From: Hyphomonadaceae bacterium
GTDB taxonomy: Bacteria > Pseudomonadota > Alphaproteobacteria > Caulobacterales > Aquidulcibacteraceae
NCBI GenBank assembly: GCA_003526465.1
Contig: DPWD01000176.1
Coordinates: 1-6,517 of the forward strand
DNA: 6,517 bases
Direction: 5' to 3'
Below the pieces are notes generated by a model that was given only the letters and a program-made list of their open reading frames with translations, had not been told where the DNA came from and made no database searches. Of the stretch, positions 5,483 through 6,517 are shown piece after piece (position 1 is the stretch's first letter; each line of letters opens with the position of its first letter). The position numbers and the translations under genes are program-made.

Positions 5483-6145
5483 GTGCCGATCAGCGTCATC
5501 ATACCTGCGCTCAATGCCGCCCTTTCGCTGCCAACGGCGATCGCTTCGGTGGCGTGCGCCGACGAGATCATCGTCGTCGATGGCGGTTCAAGTGATGGGA
5601 GCGCCCAAACAGCCGCAGCTGCGGGCGCGCGCGTCATATCCGCCGCGCGCGGGCGCGGAACCCAGTTAGCGGCTGGCGCGCGCGCGGCGCGCAACGACTG
5701 GAGGCTTTTTCTGCACGCCGACACGCAACTTGCGCCCGGATGGGCGCCGTTGGTGCGAGACTTCTCCAAGGCCGGCGCTGATCGAGCAGCTACGTTTCGC
5801 TTTGCACTTGACGACGCAAGCTGGCAGGCGCGGGCGTTGGAGCAGACGGTCGACTGGCGAACCCGCTGGCTTGGCCTGCCCTATGGCGATCAGGGCTTAC
5901 TCATTCACCGCGACCTCTACGAGGCGCTGGGCGGCTTTCGCCCAGTCCCGATCATGGAAGATATCGACATCGTGCGCCGCATTGGCCGCGCCAGGTTGAT
6001 CCAGCTCGATCATCGCGCTGTCACCTCCGCTATCCGTTGGCGCCGGCGCGGCTGGCTACGCCAAAGTCTGCAAAACCAATTTTGCCTCGCGCTCTATTTT
6101 GCCGGAGTCACCCCGGAGCGCATTCGCCAAATCTATGAGAGCTGA
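5483..6145 (+). CDS. TIGR04283-type family 2 glycosyltransferase (arsenosugar-type)
   Basis: The product is 220 aa from GTG 5483. The GT-A fold is shown by I-S-V-I-I-P-A-L-N (3-11), the nucleotide-binding EIIVVDGGSSDGS (28-40), G-R-G-T-Q-L (57-62) and the DxD-like motif LFLHADT (75-81). Family-specific features follow: PYGDQGLL (133-140), IMEDIDIVRR (157-166) and a C-terminal W-R-R-R-G...QNQF...F-A-G-V-T-P-E-R-I...Y pattern. These fit the TIGR04283 group, named for arsenosugar biosynthesis or as rSAM/selenodomain-associated transferase 2; the actual reaction is poorly established. GTG 5483 is preferred because it gives the normal N-terminus and has GGGGA 5 bases upstream; an in-frame GTG at 5471 is possible. 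No signal or membrane segment is seen, so it is cytosolic. It overlaps the next gene by 11 bases. The radical SAM and methyltransferase partners known from arsenosugar loci are not in this window. Confidence 0.9.
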   Translation: MPISVIIPALNAALSLPTAIASVACADEIIVVDGGSSDGSAQTAAAAGARVISAARGRGTQLAAGARAARNDWRLFLHADTQLAPGWAPLVRDFSKAGADRAATFRFALDDASWQARALEQTVDWRTRWLGLPYGDQGLLIHRDLYEALGGFRPVPIMEDIDIVRRIGRARLIQLDHRAVTSAIRWRRRGWLRQSLQNQFCLALYFAGVTPERIRQIYES

Positions 6146-6517
6146 ACTTGGACACCTCGTTCTGTTTGGACGCCGGCCAGCCTTGGGCGTCGGCAAGCGT
6201 CGCCTTGCCGCCGAGATTGGCGATCTCGCCGCCTGGCGGTTTCAGCGCCAGGTGATGAGGCACCTGACCCGCACATTGGGAGACGACCGGCGTTGGCGTA
6301 TGTGGCGTTGCCTCACGCCGGATGCGCCAGCCCCGCGCCGGGCGCGCGACGAGATTCCGCAAGGGCGCGGCGATCTCGGCGAACGTCTGACCTCCGTCAT
6401 TGCGTGCGCTCCACCGGGTCCCATCGTCATCATCGGCAGCGACGCCCCAGAGGTGCGTTGCTCTGACGTCGCCGCGGCCTTTCGTGCGCTTGGCCGCGCC
6501 GAGGCCGTGCACGAAAG
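6135..6517 (+). CDS. TIGR04282/DUF2064-type transferase, 3' end outside the window
   Basis: The gene is partial: 127 codons are visible and the frame is still open at the window edge. The N-terminus H-L-V-L-F-G-R-R-P-A-L-G-V-G-K-R-R-L-A (7-25) corresponds to the nucleotide-binding start of this cobalamin-guanylyltransferase-like fold. It is followed by PQGRGDLGERL (75-85) and IVIIGSDAP (97-105), where the family has G-D-L-G-x-R and G-T/S-D-x-P. K-R-R-L-A takes the place of the more usual K-T-R-L-A. This is the rSAM/selenodomain-associated transferase 1 group, regularly found beside TIGR04283 genes, and the two products probably work in the same glycan or arsenosugar-like pathway. ATG 6135 lies inside the preceding gene (11-base overlap) and lacks a Shine-Dalgarno, so translation is probably coupled. 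Confidence 0.85.
   Translation, partial: MRAELGHLVLFGRRPALGVGKRRLAAEIGDLAAWRFQRQVMRHLTRTLGDDRRWRMWRCLTPDAPAPRRARDEIPQGRGDLGERLTSVIACAPPGPIVIIGSDAPEVRCSDVAAAFRALGRAEAVHE

Noticed and set aside
6108..6512. 134-codon minus-strand frame at the right edge
   Set aside because: It is antisense to the DUF2064-type gene, whose G-D-L-G-E-R and G-S-D-A-P motifs settle the strand.

Overview
This is a GC-rich window whose gene families and codon use suggest an alphaproteobacterium, perhaps a Caulobacterales or Hyphomonadaceae relative. That placement is inference from gene content, not a computed assignment. There are no RNA genes, insertion sequences, phage genes or CRISPR repeats. Genes are closely packed and several overlap by 4 to 11 bases.

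Left part, plus strand (138-937): a 36-codon membrane peptide with a strong ribosome binding site is followed 8 bases later by a nu-class (YfcG/Ure2p-like) glutathione S-transferase. A long hairpin at 951-992 separates this unit from the convergent minus-strand genes.

Middle, minus strand (5348 down to 1037): six genes run in one direction. In transcription order they are an exported thioredoxin-like protein (WCPTC), a CcdA/DsbD-type electron-transfer membrane protein, a 55-aa membrane peptide, an AhpD/carboxymuconolactone-decarboxylase-like CxxC protein, an exported seven-blade FG-GAP propeller with an ASPIC/UnbV tail (CRTAC1 type), and a six-helix membrane protein of unknown function. The last three are joined by ATGA and GTGA stop/start overlaps and are surely one transcriptional unit. 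The first two are separated by 5 bases. A 145-base gap lies between ccdA and the small peptide gene, so this stretch may be one operon or two. The likely theme is thiol redox: CcdA moves electrons outward to the exported thioredoxin, while the AhpD-like protein handles thiol or peroxide chemistry in the cytoplasm. What the propeller and the six-helix protein do is not evident.

Right part, plus strand (5483-6517): a glycosyltransferase of the TIGR04283 type overlaps by 11 bases a TIGR04282/DUF2064 type transferase that runs off the window. This pair is usually named for arsenosugar biosynthesis. The divergent region between it and the thioredoxin gene (5349-5482) is rich in dyads and holds three copies of the 7-mer GCCGTAA; a fourth copy lies in the gap downstream of ccdA.

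The best candidates for undescribed biology are the two small membrane-protein genes, the coupled AhpD-like/propeller/six-helix trio, and the shared GCCGTAA motif.
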